A stretch of 64,000 nt of DNA, taken from Sanghuangporus weigelae (Eukaryota; Basidiomycota; Agaricomycetes; Hymenochaetales; Hymenochaetaceae). Below are positions 10,787 to 21,260 of the stretch, piece by piece; position 1 is the stretch's first letter, and the number at the start of each line of letters is the position of its first letter. The translations under genes were made by a program, and so were the position numbers. The stretch lies in contig CP137321.1 of assembly GCA_033182465.1 (NCBI GenBank), positions 1,054,001 to 1,118,000 of the forward strand, read 5' to 3'. A model generated the notes under the pieces. The model saw only the letters and a list, made by a program, of their open reading frames with translations, was not told the origin of the DNA and searched no databases.

Positions 10787-10992
10787 GGGTACAAAAAGTC
10801 TTTGGCCCTGTTTTAGGAAGGTGATTTGCATGCCTTCTCGGGAAACGAACGCCCGTGAAGCGAGGTCTCCTCATCTTTGCCGACGACATTGAGCAAGTCG
10901 GCGAGGTGGTATCCGACGCTTACAGTATCATACATAGTATGCAAATCCTCCTTCCATAACATAAGCAGGGGGGCCAAAGACTTTTTGTACCC
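10787..10992. mobile_element. MITE-like element with 22-bp perfect terminal inverted repeats
   Basis: The 22-mer at 10787-10808 (GGGTACAAAAAGTCTTTGGC plus CC) is repeated exactly as its reverse complement at 10971-10992, enclosing 162 bp. The symmetry continues imperfectly inward: GGAAGGTGATTTGCATGCC on one side matches the reverse complement of GTATGCAAATCCTCCTTCC on the other. The total is 206 bp. This size and structure fit a non-autonomous DNA transposon or a structured hairpin locus. A clear target-site duplication was not found (flanks TTGGTCA and ACCTGTAG), so the family is unassigned. Confidence 0.5.
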
Positions 10993-11224
10993 ACCTGTAG
11001 TGTCATACATAGCTGATATGAAAAGACTCACGAGATTGCAAGAATAGAGAGAAGAAGGTGGGAATGGAAATTGACGAGACCGGATTGGGTCAGGAAGAGG
11101 AGCTGGCTAAACCCGAAGAAGGCCGACATTCATTTCCTCGAATACTTATTTGCTCAATCTATCCGCTACTCCTACTCCTCTGCTATCATCTCCTCTTCTC
11201 CTCTAGACACTCGCTTAGCTCACT

Positions 11225-13833
11225 ATGCCAGCACCGGTCTTGAAACCGCGTACGCTTTATGATAAAGTCTGGGATGACCATGTCGTGTGCGTATACATAT
11301 TCCTACATGCAATTGAAGTGCTAATGTTGGTTCTGGCAGACATGTTCAAGAGGATGGTCTCACTCTCCTATACATTGATAGGTATGTTTAAGTGGTGTTT
11401 GTGCGGGGACGTACAATGGGTCTGACTTGACTCTCTCCGCGCTGCCAGACACCTTGTCCATGAGGTAACCAGCCCCCAGGCATTCGAAGGACTGTGAGCT
11501 CTTGCCATCGATCTCTTCCATTGCGCGTACCTTCTGACTTGTTCTCAGTCGTACCGCGGGCCGTTCAGTTCGCAGAACGGACTGCACGCTCGCTACGGTG
11601 GACCATAATGTTCCGTAGGTACCGTAGGGATATCAGCCGGAGCTCGTTTAATATGAACTCTGCAGCACTGCACCGCGGAAAGGATACACCAAGATCGAAG
11701 ATTACACTACCGAGCCTGACTCAAAAGCACAATGTGTTGCACTTGAGGAGAACGTGAAGGAGTTTGGTCTGACGTATTTCGGCATGAGGGACCGCCGTCA
11801 AGGTGTGCATATAGTCAGGTTCTGTTGTCGACTTGCTCATGTAGGTCGTAGGTATCGTGCACATTATCGGACCAGAACAAGGCTTCACGTTGCCCGGAAT
11901 CACTTGTGTATGCGGTGACTCCCATACTTCCAGTCAGTATCCTCTCGAAGCTCTCTGTTCGCTTTTATTTGACACTGCTTCATTTGCAGCTCATGGCGCT
12001 TTCGGTGCGCTTGCGTTCGGTATTGGTACATCCGAGGTGGAACACGTCCTTGCAACTCAAACTCTTCCTCAGAAGAAGGGCAAGAATATGCGAATTTCGG
12101 TGGACGGTGACCTTCATGAGGGCGTCACTTCCAAAGATGTGATCCTGCATATCATCGGTGTGATTGGCACCGCTGGCGGAACAGGCTGCGTGATCGAATA
12201 CGCTGGCTCGGTCTTCCGTGGGTTCAGTATGGAAGCACGAATGAGTGTGTGCAATATGAGCATCGAGGCTGGTGCAAGAGCTGGAATGGTCGCACCTGAC
12301 GATATCACGTTTGAGTATTTGAAGGGACGATCGCTTGCACCGAAGGGAGAGCTGTGGGACCGTGCAGTGGCATATTGGCGGACACTGAAGACAGACGAGG
12401 GAGCAGTGTTCGACAAGGAGGTGCGAATCGATGCGCAGGACATCATCCCGACGGTAACGTGGGGCACATCGCCTCAGGACGTCGCACCTATCGCTGGTAA
12501 GGTTCCGGATCCATCGAACATTGAGGATCCAGTGAGGCGAAAATCGGTCGAGCGCTCTCTGCAATACATGGGTCTGACACCAAACACGCCTCTGACGGAA
12601 ATCAAGATCGACAAAGTGTTCATCGGCTCGTGCACAAATTCACGGATCGAAGACCTGAGGTCTGCGGCGAGGATCGTTCTTGCTGCAGGACCAGACGCAA
12701 AGGTTGCCTCGCACGTATATGCGATGATCGTTCCAGGCTCGGGTATGATAAAAGAGCAAGCGGAGGCGGAAGGGTTGGACGTGATCTTCAAGCGAGCAGG
12801 ATTTGACTGGCGTGAAGCTGGATGCTCGATGTGTCTTGGCATGAATCCCGATCAGCTCAAGCCTCAGGAGAGGTGTGCGAGCACTAGCAACCGAAACTTT
12901 GAAGGACGACAAGGACCCGGTGGACGAACACATCTGCTCAGTCCGGCCATGGCTGCTTCCGCGGCTCTCACTGGGTATCTGACGGATGTGCGCAAGTTCC
13001 TCAACGTCGAGCTGAACCAAAGCGCACCGGTCATCAAGGAACTGAGCCCATCACCGTTCTGGACGGATCCGGTTCTGCCTCCACCAGAACCTCAAGCAAA
13101 TAAGACCTCTGCTCCCGTCCCTGAGAGTCTTCCGCCTTCAGAAACGCTGCCAGCGCGAAACAAGTTCACCGTTCTCAAAGGTATCGCAGCGCGCATTGAC
13201 ATCGAGAATGTCGATACGGACATGATCATTCCTAAACAGTTCCTAAAGACGCTGAAGCGCACTGGACTTGCAAACGCACTATTCTACACCCTCCGAAAAG
13301 ATCCCAACACTGGCGCAGACACCGACTTCATCCTGAACCGCCCTCCATTCGACAAGTCAAAAATCATCGTCTGTACAGGTGAGAACTTTGGGTGCGGGAG
13401 TAGTCGTGAACACGCACCGTGGAGCTTGAACGATTTCGGTATTCGGTGTGTCATCGCCCCAAGTTTCGCAGACATCTTCCGTAACAACACCCTGCAAAAC
13501 GGCATGCTTGCCATTACTCTGCCGAAGGATGTATGTCGGTCTTTGGCTGAGGATGCAGCGAGCGAAGAAGAGTTAGAAGTTGACCTTGAGAAGAACGAGA
13601 TTAGGAGACCGAACGGTCAACCGCCTGTTCCGTTCAGCATCGATGCGTTCCGCCGACACTGCTTGCTGAACGGCCTGGACGATATTGGTCTGACGCTGCA
13701 GAAAGGGGATGCCATCGAGGAGTTTGAGAAGCGTCGGAGTGCTATGTGGCCGTGGCTGGACGGACTTGGGTACAAAGGAAAGATTCCCGTATCGCCCAAG
13801 GCGAAGGCGAATTCGAGCAAGATTGAGTGGTGA
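11225..13833 (+). CDS. LEU1: 3-isopropylmalate dehydratase, paralog B (LEU1, canonical-looking)
   Basis: This is the second one-chain isopropylmalate isomerase. Seven exons (11225-11286, 11340-11381, 11449-11493, 11549-11614, 11666-11802, 11852-11932, 11990-13833) give 758 residues. The lengths of exons 1-6 (62, 42, 45, 66, 137 and 81 nt) equal those of paralog A. Fe-S ligands lie in GSCTNSR and AGCSMCLG, with CGDSHTS in the N-terminal part. The swivel domain keeps the consensus: [19 protein letters not shown] and [19 protein letters not shown]. This copy therefore looks like the housekeeping enzyme of leucine synthesis. It is transcribed away from paralog A, with TFC1 and an inverted-repeat element in between. 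The start ATG opens [20 protein letters not shown]. Confidence 0.93.
12108..13033 (+). repeat. Near-identical block shared with LEU1 copy A (inverted)
   Basis: This is the partner of 5660-6585. It encodes the core of the aconitase-like Fe-S domain, including both cysteine motifs. The exons upstream and the swivel domain downstream are much more diverged between the copies at synonymous sites, so the tract looks homogenised. Confidence 0.75.
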
Positions 13834-14067
13834 TCTGTAAGAAGATGATTTGATGATTTGATAAAGAAGGTTATACGCTCTGTAGAATTTGCTTGTGTCT
13901 TTGTTAGCTTTGTTTTTCAATGCAATGCCAATGCCAATGAAATTGTATAGAGACGATCTGGCTGCGATGATAATGAGAGACGCGTTGTTGACGCGCTATT
14001 TGGTCTCTACGTCGATCAATCACCGGAAACCTTTTCAGTCTCAGCCTTCAACCCATCAGTCGAGGAG

Positions 14068-15675
14068 ATGCGCTTTCGCGTCCGCAATCTCTTCTATCTC
14101 AGATTATCCCCCAGCGATGTAATTCCTCTATACGTGAGTCAAATAATCCACGCTACGCTAGCAGTATTCATGAGAAACTGAGATTGACGAGTAGCTATAC
14201 TTGGACGAGAGACATGTCGACTGGATGTCCGAAAGGACATTACAATCCGTAATTGACGACCTACGCCCATTGTCAGAATCATCACAATTTCGATCCCTTG
14301 CCAATGGCTGATATGGATACTCATTGCGTTGGTTAGGGTAGGCCCCAAACTTGAAGCCGAACAATATGCGCATCCTGCTAATGCAAAGAAGGGGACAGTC
14401 GAGGTCCATCGGAGTGGTGAGTACTTGTTCCTTCCTTCGAGAGATTTATGCACGAAGACTTATGCATGCATATTGTAGATTCATATCAGTTCGCGTACTT
14501 CCTACGGAGGACGGAAGCTCATTCTATCGTGCTCAAAGTGAGTACAGAACGGCTTTTGGAGACGACAAGATGATTAATTAGATTAAACGTATTGTAATAC
14601 GTAGACCAGAAACTACGTTATGGTAGATCGAGCGGCACAATCCGCGAACGTTCAAGCTTCAGAAAGTCAAGAGAAAGGCGTAGGCAACGGAAGCCGAAGG
14701 ACGAACGAGAGACGAGCTAATCGAAGCGCGAAGGGAAGAAAACGAACCCGAAAGGCAGCCACTCAAAAGAAACCACCAAATAAGAAAGGAAAGGGGAAAG
14801 CGAGAGCTGACGATGTCATTGAACTTACAGACTCGTCGGAAGAGGCGGAGGAGTCACCTCTATCAGAGTTTGAAGATGGCTCAGAGGCAGACGGAAGAGG
14901 ACCAATTGTTCCAAGAAGGTCGACTCGAAGAAAGAAGCAAAGGACAACGTATCGTGAAGTCTCAGATGACGAGGATGGTGCCGGTTTCGACTTGAACGAC
15001 GGTATGGACGTGCGAGACAAAGAAGTGGACGTGAAGCAAGAAACAGTCGACGACGACGCGCCTTTACATGATCCCGTAGTAGATGAGGATGTAGACAATG
15101 GACAGGCGGGTCTACCAATGGGTCCCCCGCCGTTACCGCCGAATTTCGGCATCGACGAGGACGAAGAAGAGAAGAAGCTAAAGCCGCAGCTGCAGCTTGC
15201 ATTCCGAAGTTTGAATATGCATGATCGCTGTTTATGTGTAGTCGTTGAGCCTTGGCCTACTCTGCCGACACGTCCCACACCTCTGCTTGACCACCCGAAC
15301 ATGTCGCGCGCAGCCTCGGTTGCTCCGCCGCATGCAAGAGCATCGTTTGATAGGGCGGAGAGTGTGGATGCGTCACGTTTCAGCGTCGTTCCCGGAGCTC
15401 GTGAAGAGACTCCACTGTTCCTCCCAGACCCGAGCGGACGAGATCGCAGCGCAACTCCCGCACCATTACGTTTCCCTAGCGAATTCTCAGCATTGCACAC
15501 TATAGACGACTCCCAAGATCCGATCGAAGACGATGATAACTTTGGAATGCTTGCTTTCAGTCAAGCACTCAATAATGTTTCTGGAGATAGGATCGGTGCA
15601 ACGGAAGACGATGATGATATGGACGGTGGTGCTCTATATGGTGATGCAGATGAGATTCGCGGCGCTATTCAGTAA
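14068..15675 (+). CDS. Unrecognised protein: conserved-looking N-terminal domain plus long acidic tail
   Basis: Five exons splice cleanly. Exon 1 reads MRFRVRNLFYLRLSPSDVIP. Exon 2 has YLDERHVDWMSERTLQSVID. Exon 3 has PKLEAEQYAHPANAKKGTVE. Exon 4 has SYQFAYFLRRTEAHSIVLK. Exon 5 (from about 14606) encodes about 355 residues. The first 120 residues form an ordered, mixed alpha/beta-looking domain. The rest is low complexity: a Lys/Arg-rich stretch with KKPPNKKGKGKAR (a probable nuclear localisation signal), then repeated acidic clusters and a Pro-rich segment (GPPPLPPNF). This suggests a nuclear protein. I do not recognise the N-terminal domain. The gene ends TAA 15673-15675, about 50 bp from the convergent MEF2 stop. 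Confidence 0.75.
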
Positions 15676-15725
15676 GGGTAATAATGTATTTGCTATCTAA
15701 ATGTTTGTACATCGCGTATATATCC

Positions 15726-18384
15726 TCAAGCTCGTCCAATTTCTCTGAGGATTTCTAGTCGTCTGGTTTCATTCACCGCTCGGAAACCCGCATTAGCCAT
15801 CTCGAACGTCCCTTGTCCAGCAGAAAGAGCACGCAATCGAGTATTAAAGTCAAGCATTTGCCTCAGAGGTGCAACAGCGTGAATCGTGCGTTTCATCGCT
15901 GCACCCGCATGACCGACCTTTGAAGCAGAGAAAGCTGAAGGGGACATCCACTCCGGCGGGATATAGACGCCTTCTTCCGGATAGGGCATGCCATCCTCAG
16001 CATCGCCGGGCCCAGTCGAGTGCTCCCCGAGATCCAGGACTTCACCTCCTCGCTCGGTGATGTCTTTGACTACTCGGCCGAGGTGGTCGTCGCCTACTAC
16101 AATCTTTAGCCGGATGTACGGCTCCATGAGAGAGCCCATCCCTGCGCGTTGTAGACCACGGCGCAAAGCTATACTCGCAGCTCCTGCGAGGACGGTGACT
16201 GATGCATCATGGGGATTCATAGAGAATTGGCGCAGTACGATGCGAGTACGCGAGAGCGGAAGGCCTGTATGTGGTGAAGAGAGCAATGCGCTTGCTAGAC
16301 CTTGCGAGAGATGATTGAGAGGATTATGAGCGTCTACTGCGCTCAAACCCCCGTCGGTCGAGGGCGCACGAAGAGGACGAAGCATCCTCGTCAGGACGAC
16401 GTTTCCATCCCATTGAGGGTCGCCTGGTTCATCAGGGGCGAGAGTACGAACGTCTAGACCTATGCGTACGCTGATAGATCGTCCGTGCGATTCTGTAGTC
16501 CATTCTTCGTTGATGTGATGCTCTCCACTATCAGGAAACGCCTCTCGGTACGTAACTCGTCTTCGACCAGACTCAAAAGCTACGCCCCATTCGTCACGCA
16601 GACGTCCTTCGATGATCTCTAGATGAAGTGCTCCCAGTCCGTGCACCAACAATTGCCCGTCAGCCATCTCAACACGTGCAGAAGGATCCGTGCGAGCCAA
16701 CGCCAATAAGGCGTCTTGAACGGGCTTTAGGTCTGCATGCGACTGGGGGATGATGCTTGCTGACATGACAGCTGGTGGAGGCGTTATTTCAGGCAAGACA
16801 TCAGCATCCTCCTGCTGTTCGCTATCCGAGGATAGTACATCAGACCGCCCAGCGGCCGATACAAGGGTATCGCCTGTCCGGGTATGCTTGAGGCCAAGGA
16901 TAACTCCAACGGAGCCAAAGGAAAGGGCGCTGACTTCTTCAGGCTCTGATGCATAGAAGAGTAAAAGCTTGTTGATCCTCTCCTTTTGGTTGCGGTTCAT
17001 GTTGTGCAAGACCATATGTCTCGTCAGATTACCTTGTGTCAACAGAATGAAGCCGTGTATCTTTGGGTTTCTCAAAGAATCACTTACCAGAATAGACCCT
17101 CACGAAGGTCATCCACCCTCTTCTTTTGTCCCAAGAAACCTTCCAAGCCAATACTCGCACATCCGAAGCATGAGGTACCACAACTCCAGGAACATCCAGT
17201 GGACTGGCTAGAAGAAGACCAGCATAGTCCAATACAAGGTCTGTTCCTATATGCTTCATCGCAGAGCCGCATAAAACGGGAAGAACCTCGTTGCGCAGCG
17301 TCGCAGAACGGAGTGCTGACAAGATACTCTTCGCTTCAATAAAGAGGTACGCGGACGGATCTGCAGGTAGCTCAAGTAGTCTGTTCATGAGCTCCTCGGA
17401 GAACATTGAAAGGTTTTCGAGAAGTGCTGTTCGTGCGGGGATGAGCTCCTTAACAAGGGGGTGGCCTGAAGGAAACAGGGTGCTTTGTTCCAGCTTCTCA
17501 ATCTGAGCGGGAAGGGGTGAACGCGTGAATGAAGGCTCTTCATCCATCTTTAGAGAATCCATATCCCATTTCCATAGTTCCCATCGAATGAGATCGACAA
17601 TTCCCTCAATGCCTGGTTCTGCAGAAGTGTACGCATGAGAATCAAAGGAAGCAACGGGAAGTGTAATAGCCATTGGTTTGGGGTGGATTCGGTAGTTGAG
17701 AAGCGAACGCATAGATGCGCGAAATGATGCACCAACGCGGTCCATCTTGTTGAGAAACGCAATGCGTGAAGGCACACCATACCTGAACGCGGAAAGGAAA
17801 GCAATGAATGTTTTGTAAACACTATGAAACTTCGGACCTTACCTACCTCTCCAACTGTCTCCAGACACCTTGTGTTTGGCCTTCTACGCCTTCGACTGCA
17901 TCTATTAGTAGAATGGCGCCGTCGACGACGCGACTCGCACTTTCCACTTCCATGCCAAAGTCAGCATGCCCTGGCGTGTCGATGAGATTATATGTCCATC
18001 CCTTCCAGTGCACGGGTATACTTGCAGACTGGATTGTAATTCCACGCTCACGCTCTGCGGGAAGGAAGTCAGTTGTCGTTGAGCCAGTGTCGACCGTGCC
18101 TGGTGCTGAGAGGAAGCCCGAACGGGCTAGGATAGACTCGGTCAAGGTTGTCTTGCCAGAATCTGGTGAAAGTTATAAGTTAGGAGTTTGCATAGTGTAA
18201 ATGAGAAATACTTACCGATATGTGCTACGACAGCGAGGTTCCGTATATTTTTCGGGTCATTACTATGATCACTACTCTTAGTGAGCGTAGATGCAAGTCT
18301 TCTCCAATGAAGCGTTGGCAAACGAAGTGAAATTGAGAAATTCTTGGATAAAGAATTGCGACAGATACTAGACTGCCATGACAT
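15726..18384 (-). CDS. MEF2: Mitochondrial ribosome-releasing elongation factor G (Mef2/GFM2)
   Basis: This is a translational GTPase that, with ribosome recycling factor, splits mitochondrial ribosomes after termination. The N-terminus (start ATG 18382-18384, [14 protein letters not shown]) is a Ser/Arg-rich mitochondrial presequence. The G1 motif is split by an intron: NLAVVAHI then [10 protein letters not shown]. Switch regions read [16 protein letters not shown] and [18 protein letters not shown], and G4 is FLNKMDRVG. The [17 protein letters not shown] type of switch I fits the Mef2/GFM2 branch better than Mef1. Domains II-V follow, with an alternative-looking Ser/Glu-rich insert (about 16780-16860). 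The gene ends [12 protein letters not shown], and it is divergent from STE14. Confidence 0.87.
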
Positions 18385-18652
18385 ATCAGAACGCGAGCCC
18401 TGAGATACTTTAATCAAGCTCTCAAGGACAGAGCAAGAGCATGGAGTGAACAACGAAAAATGGTAAAGAAAAGCAGGAGGTCAGAAAAGTTGGTGATCGG
18501 ATCGACGCGTTCTCCTCACAATTGTTTCCTTCCCAACCCGTCATGAACATTTCCTCACAGCAACTAACTACTCTAAATTCTTTATAATCCATTCTTCGTT
18601 GGACCTATTCCTCATCCTACTCTCTGTCTGTCGCACTATTGTCTGGAGAAAA

Positions 18653-19738
18653 ATGAGTGACGATACCGTCGTTGCCGGCTTTGATGCTCGTCTTGAACAG
18701 CGCAATGGGCGATTAAAGTCGAACAACTTCAGCGAACTATCTTCACCGAAGAGCACGCTCGAAATGCGTCCTGTCGGCCCATCTCAGCCTCATGGAAGGA
18801 TACCGAACACACCAGGCGCCGTTTCCTTGATCTCTTTCATTCTCGGCGGCATCTGCTTTCTTTCGCTGTCAACGTTCTTCTCTAAGCGTGTTGCTTTGGG
18901 CGTCTTGCATGAAGGTTCTGTGAATCTGGGTGGCTGGTGGTGGGCAACACCTCAGCTAGGATTCTTTCTTGCTGCATGGAGTATATTTCATTGGGCCGAA
19001 TTCGCGGTGACGGCTGGGTGGAACAGGGACAACTGCAGCGTTGATTGTAAGCCTTGCAACTATGTTTATAGTAGCTTTAAGCTAGATTAAAATATTTTAT
19101 CTTAGCTTTTCTACTCGATAACGGTGCAATGTACCATGTAGCTCATGTCACAGCCCTTACAGAGTACTTACTGAGTTTGTACTTCACGCCATCTTGGAAG
19201 GCTTTCTCATACGTTTCCGTCGTCGGTATGTTGACCAGCCGTATATCTCATTTCTCCAGACTGAAGGCAGCATTCACCAGGCGTCGTAATGACAATAGTA
19301 GGGCAAGGTCTTCGCTCGACTGCCATGATACATGCTTCGACCAACTTCTCGCATCATCTTGCATTCAAGAAGGCTGAACGACATCAGCTTGTTAAGGACG
19401 GGATTTACGCGTAAGTGTGCGCCTCTGAAGAAAACATTCTCGTGCAATCAGTTCTTTCTTGCAGCTGGTTCCGACACCCATCGTATGCAGGCTTCTTTTA
19501 CTGGGCTCTCGGCACGCAGCTTGTGTTGCAGAATCCAATATCATTCATTCTCTACAGCATCTTGCTCTGGCGTTTCTTTAGTCAGCGCACGAGAGGTACG
19601 TCCAACTGTAGTAGGCCTCATGAAGCACAATCCTGATGGCACCGAGTAGTAGAGGAAGCTGCGTTGATCCGGTTCTTTGGAGACGAGTACGTGCGGTACA
19701 GGAAGAAAGTGGGCACGAAAATTCCGTTCATTCCTTGA
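18653..19738 (+). CDS. STE14: Isoprenylcysteine carboxyl methyltransferase (Ste14/ICMT)
   Basis: Ste14 is an ER membrane enzyme that methylates the C-terminal prenylcysteine of CaaX proteins such as Ras and lipopeptide mating pheromones. The latter matter in basidiomycete mating. Exon 1 (ATG 18653) has a soluble N-terminus, then membrane segments SLISFILGGICFLSLSTFF and FFLAAWSIFHWAEFAVT. Later exons carry the catalytic core: HLAFKKAERHQLVKDGIYAW, FRHPSYAGFFYWALGTQL and VVEEAALIRFFGDEYVRYRK, ending GTKIPFIP. The RHPSY and EE..L..FF..Y motifs are diagnostic for the family. About five short introns are present. Confidence 0.93.
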
Positions 19739-19863
19739 ATCTGGCAACATTGCGTTTGTTATGGCTTATCTGTTTCTCATTGTTGTAGATAGTGTATTGA
19801 ACAAGCGTAATCACCATAACATATGCCTAAGAACAAGAGAGTATAGAAGTAATGGCGAGCCGA

Positions 19864-20540
19864 TCATTCATGATCAATTGTACCCCGTTCTGAGACGTAG
19901 ATGCCGTCAAGGAATTTTCGGATATCCTTGTTGCGGACTCGGCAGATTCCCTGGATCGATGCAGCTGGGGAACAGTGAGCTAGCTTCGCAACGCTTTGGC
20001 ATCTTAACACGTACCAGACTGCGAAACATTTTGCACGTCGGTCCCTTCGAGAATAATCTCATCCTTCTGGGCTTTTGATTCGTAAACTTGTACGCCCTCG
20101 AGCATTTTGACATTGCGAACGGTCTGCCACACGTGAATTTAACCTGAATTCAAGGGCAAACAATCACAGTATCCTACCTTCTCTCCCAAGAAGTTACGGA
20201 TTTCCAACGCAGACCCATTCTCCTGAATGATACAGTTTATCGGGAAATGGGCGTATACAGTGCGCATCTTGTACTGGAAGCCCTTTGTTACCCCGATGAC
20301 CAAGTTGTTGATGAGGGATCGGATCGTTCGAAGGCAGGCGTTGTGCTTCCTTCCACCACTCCAGACAGCAAGAGTGACTTTGCCGGTCTTGCCCTTCACG
20401 AGCTGAATATCCATCTGCACATGGCGGAAGTTTTTCTTGAGGGTGCCGCGTGGGCCGGTGACGGTGATGAGTCGCGATTTGATGTCGACGGTGACGCCTT
20501 CAGGCACGTCGAGTTCCTCAGTCTGCACGATGTCCTTCAT
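19864..20540 (-). CDS. RPL9: 60S ribosomal protein L9 (uL6)
   Basis: This is a cytosolic large-subunit protein near the sarcin-ricin loop and stalk base. Exon 1 (ATG 20538-20540) reads [20 protein letters not shown] and includes [35 protein letters not shown] and [14 protein letters not shown]. Exon 2 begins [20 protein letters not shown]. Exon 3 has [20 protein letters not shown] and ends [11 protein letters not shown]. This is a full-length L9 with two coding introns and a further intron in the 5' UTR ending just before the ATG. Confidence 0.95.
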
Positions 20541-20662
20541 CTGTGAACGAAAGAGTCAATCCATCAAAACATAACTTGAAATCGCCGGGTTTGCGAGAAC
20601 AATCAGACAAGAGAGATAGTCTCTAAACGTCTGGAAGTTCTCATGTGGAATAGAATACTCAC
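20541..20662 (-). other. 5'-UTR intron of RPL9
   Basis: On the minus strand a GTGAGT donor (20662-20657) and a TTCACAG acceptor ending at 20541 place a 122-nt intron directly before the RPL9 start codon. It is longer than the coding introns around it. Leader introns are common in fungal ribosomal protein genes. I looked for a C/D snoRNA inside and saw only unconvincing box-like matches. Confidence 0.5.
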
Positions 20663-21260
20663 TGTCGGCCTTGGGGCGGTCTAGTGTTGTCGTTTGCGTC
20701 CCTCACAGGTCAATTTACAGGTACAGGAGTGTTGCGGTGAGCGGGACTTGCCGAAGGAAGGACCGTGGAGGTTAGTTGCTGCTTTAAGCCACCCGACCGT
20801 TCCGATGCTTGTTCAACCTTCATGAAAGTGTGTTCCAAAACAGATACATATTTTTAGGCAAGCAACAGGAATAATTTCGAGAAGTTACTGCCACACAGAA
20901 TACTGCTTTCGACTTTGCTATTGAATTATGAAGAAATGGCTGCTTTGCTTGTTAAGTTTGCGTTTGACTCGGCGTCGGAGTTTCAAAACGGGGCAGGTTA
21001 CATAAGGTGGGAATGTCTGTCGCAAGTGCCACTTCACTGCTCTGTTGTGAACCACCACTACCCACCCAGCCAACATCGTCATCGAGTGTGATCGTTGACC
21101 CAGTCTCTGCGGAGACTCTTTCGTCCGTTTATTTGGTGTGCATATCGGTGTTAGCTTCTCGCTCGCTGCCTTGGTTCCTTGTTGAACGACGTTTTGTCGT
21201 GTGGTTTAGTATCTTTAGCTGGCATTGTTGAGTTTATCTCTAAGTGCGCTGTCAGCAATT
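20663..21260. other. Divergent promoter region of RPL9 and PCF11
   Basis: About 600 bp without an ORF. It contains T-rich and AC-containing tracts and the likely transcription starts of both genes. No specific operator was identified. Confidence 0.5.

Larger units (their letters stand above)
10020..11224. other. Long intergenic region between TFC1 and LEU1 copy B
   Basis: At about 1.2 kb this is the longest gene-poor gap in the window. It contains a possible tiny spliced ORF (10451-10696) and a MITE-like inverted repeat (10787-10992), listed separately. The rest, including a GC-rich stretch with GCTGCCGCCGCTGC near 10190, shows no conserved coding pattern. The final 200 bp before LEU1 copy B is pyrimidine-rich, as expected for a promoter. 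Confidence 0.55.

Noticed and set aside
10813-11031. Minus-strand 72-codon ORF over the inverted repeat
   Set aside because: It lies within and beside the MITE-like element and has no protein-like conservation; it is most likely a by-product of the repeat.
20541-20662. C/D snoRNA in the RPL9 leader intron
   Set aside because: TGATGGA and CTGA occur but in the wrong order and spacing for boxes C and D, with no terminal stem.
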